64,000 nt of DNA from an uncultured Gemmatimonadota bacterium (GTDB lineage Bacteria; Gemmatimonadota; Gemmatimonadetes; Gemmatimonadales; Gemmatimonadaceae). Positions 63,824-64,000 of the stretch are shown here, one piece after another (the first letter of the stretch is position 1; each line of letters starts with the position of its first letter). A program made the position numbers and the translations under genes. The DNA lies in assembly GCA_902826615.1 (NCBI GenBank), contig CADEFN010000004.1, forward strand, positions 310,001-374,000, read 5' to 3'. The notes under the pieces are model-generated. The model worked only from the letters and a program-made list of their open reading frames with translations, was not told the DNA's origin and made no database searches.

Positions 63824-64000
63824 ATGGCCCGCTCATGGCGCGCAGGGCTCGGCCTGCTCGCAATCGTTTGCTTCCCCGGCGTGATGGGAGCACAGACGGC
63901 CACCACCGCGCCTACCGCCACGCCCATGGCCGTTCCGTTCGCCCTCGGCGAGCGCCTCACCTACGACCTGCGCTTCGGCAAGCTCAAGGTAGGCGAAGGC
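63824..64000 (+). CDS. DUF3108 exported protein, N-terminal fragment cut by the window edge
   Basis: The frame is open from ATG 63824 to the edge, 59 codons. A signal peptide (ARSWRAGLGLLAIVCFPGVM, then GAQ) is followed by FALGERLTYDLRFGKLKVGE. This matches the start of DUF3108, whose members are exported beta proteins next to envelope glycan genes. The start is one base after the stop of the GT2 gene, so it is coupled to the glycosyltransferases. Confidence 0.72.
   Translation, partial: MARSWRAGLGLLAIVCFPGVMGAQTATTAPTATPMAVPFALGERLTYDLRFGKLKVGEG

Overview
The window is GC-rich (about two thirds G+C by eye), gene-dense chromosomal DNA from a Gram-negative bacterium. Outer-membrane and envelope markers are an Omp85-type protein, a lipobox protein, many signal peptides and type IV minor pilins. 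A duplicated-domain MacB-like permease of the ADOP type, Mre11-Rad50 beside HerA-NurA, and many short secreted proteins of unknown function fit Gemmatimonadota best. Acidobacteriota or a myxobacterium-like lineage are not excluded. I found no rRNA, tRNA, CRISPR array, transposase or phage gene.

Layout. 1-10 kb: the start of a class III aminotransferase, a CocE/NonD hydrolase, an ADOP permease, a P1B-type metal ATPase, a phosphoribosyltransferase, and a TPR-ParA-lipoprotein cassette. 10-14.3 kb: an acyl-CoA ligase, a DUF6265-type secreted protein, an AraC-type regulator and a small conserved protein. 14.3-21.4 kb: a membrane protein divergent from a CHAT caspase-like protease followed by an alpha/beta-hydrolase, then a hybrid histidine kinase. 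21.4-25 kb: a molybdenum hydroxylase with fused 2Fe-2S and Mo subunits plus a separate FAD/4Fe-4S subunit. 25-30 kb: a vWA protein, the queD-folE operon with a structured leader, and small unknowns. 30-40.1 kb: a 10-kb run on the minus strand holding aminotransferase, RAM-domain protein, NurA, HerA, a secreted protein, Mre11/SbcD, Rad50/SbcC and a GNAT. 40.2-42.8 kb: a catalytically degenerate DEAD-box helicase with a DbpA-type RNA-binding domain, overlapping thymidine kinase. 42.9-48.2 kb: a minor-pilin operon (FimT, PilV, PilW, PilX types) and a divergent AraC-like regulator. 48.3-53.2 kb: coaE, gcvH, gcvP and a LipM-type octanoyltransferase. 53.2-58.7 kb: a DppBCDF-type peptide ABC transporter without a binding protein, then a POT-family peptide symporter. 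58.7-64 kb: an Omp85-like protein, a coiled-coil protein, an unknown, two glycosyltransferases and the start of a DUF3108 protein.

Working relationships. LipM can octanoylate GcvH, the carrier used by GcvP. QueD and FolE share the GTP to 6-carboxytetrahydropterin route. HerA-NurA with Mre11-Rad50 is an archaeal-style DNA end-resection set. The ABC and POT transporters both import small peptides. CHAT protease plus hydrolase is a candidate two-component effector system.

Most unusual: (1) tandem and inverted arrays of a 9-bp unit (consensus GARGCACGR) placed exactly against stop codons between genes at 34.7, 38.6, 42.8 and 49.4 kb; (2) an over-frequent CCTAACG/CGTTAGG word found as Leu-Gly, Pro-Asn and Arg-stop, suggesting selection on DNA rather than protein; (3) the degenerate helicase; (4) the CHAT-hydrolase locus; (5) a promoter-terminator leader or small RNA upstream of queD; (6) two genes that seem to need CTG start codons.
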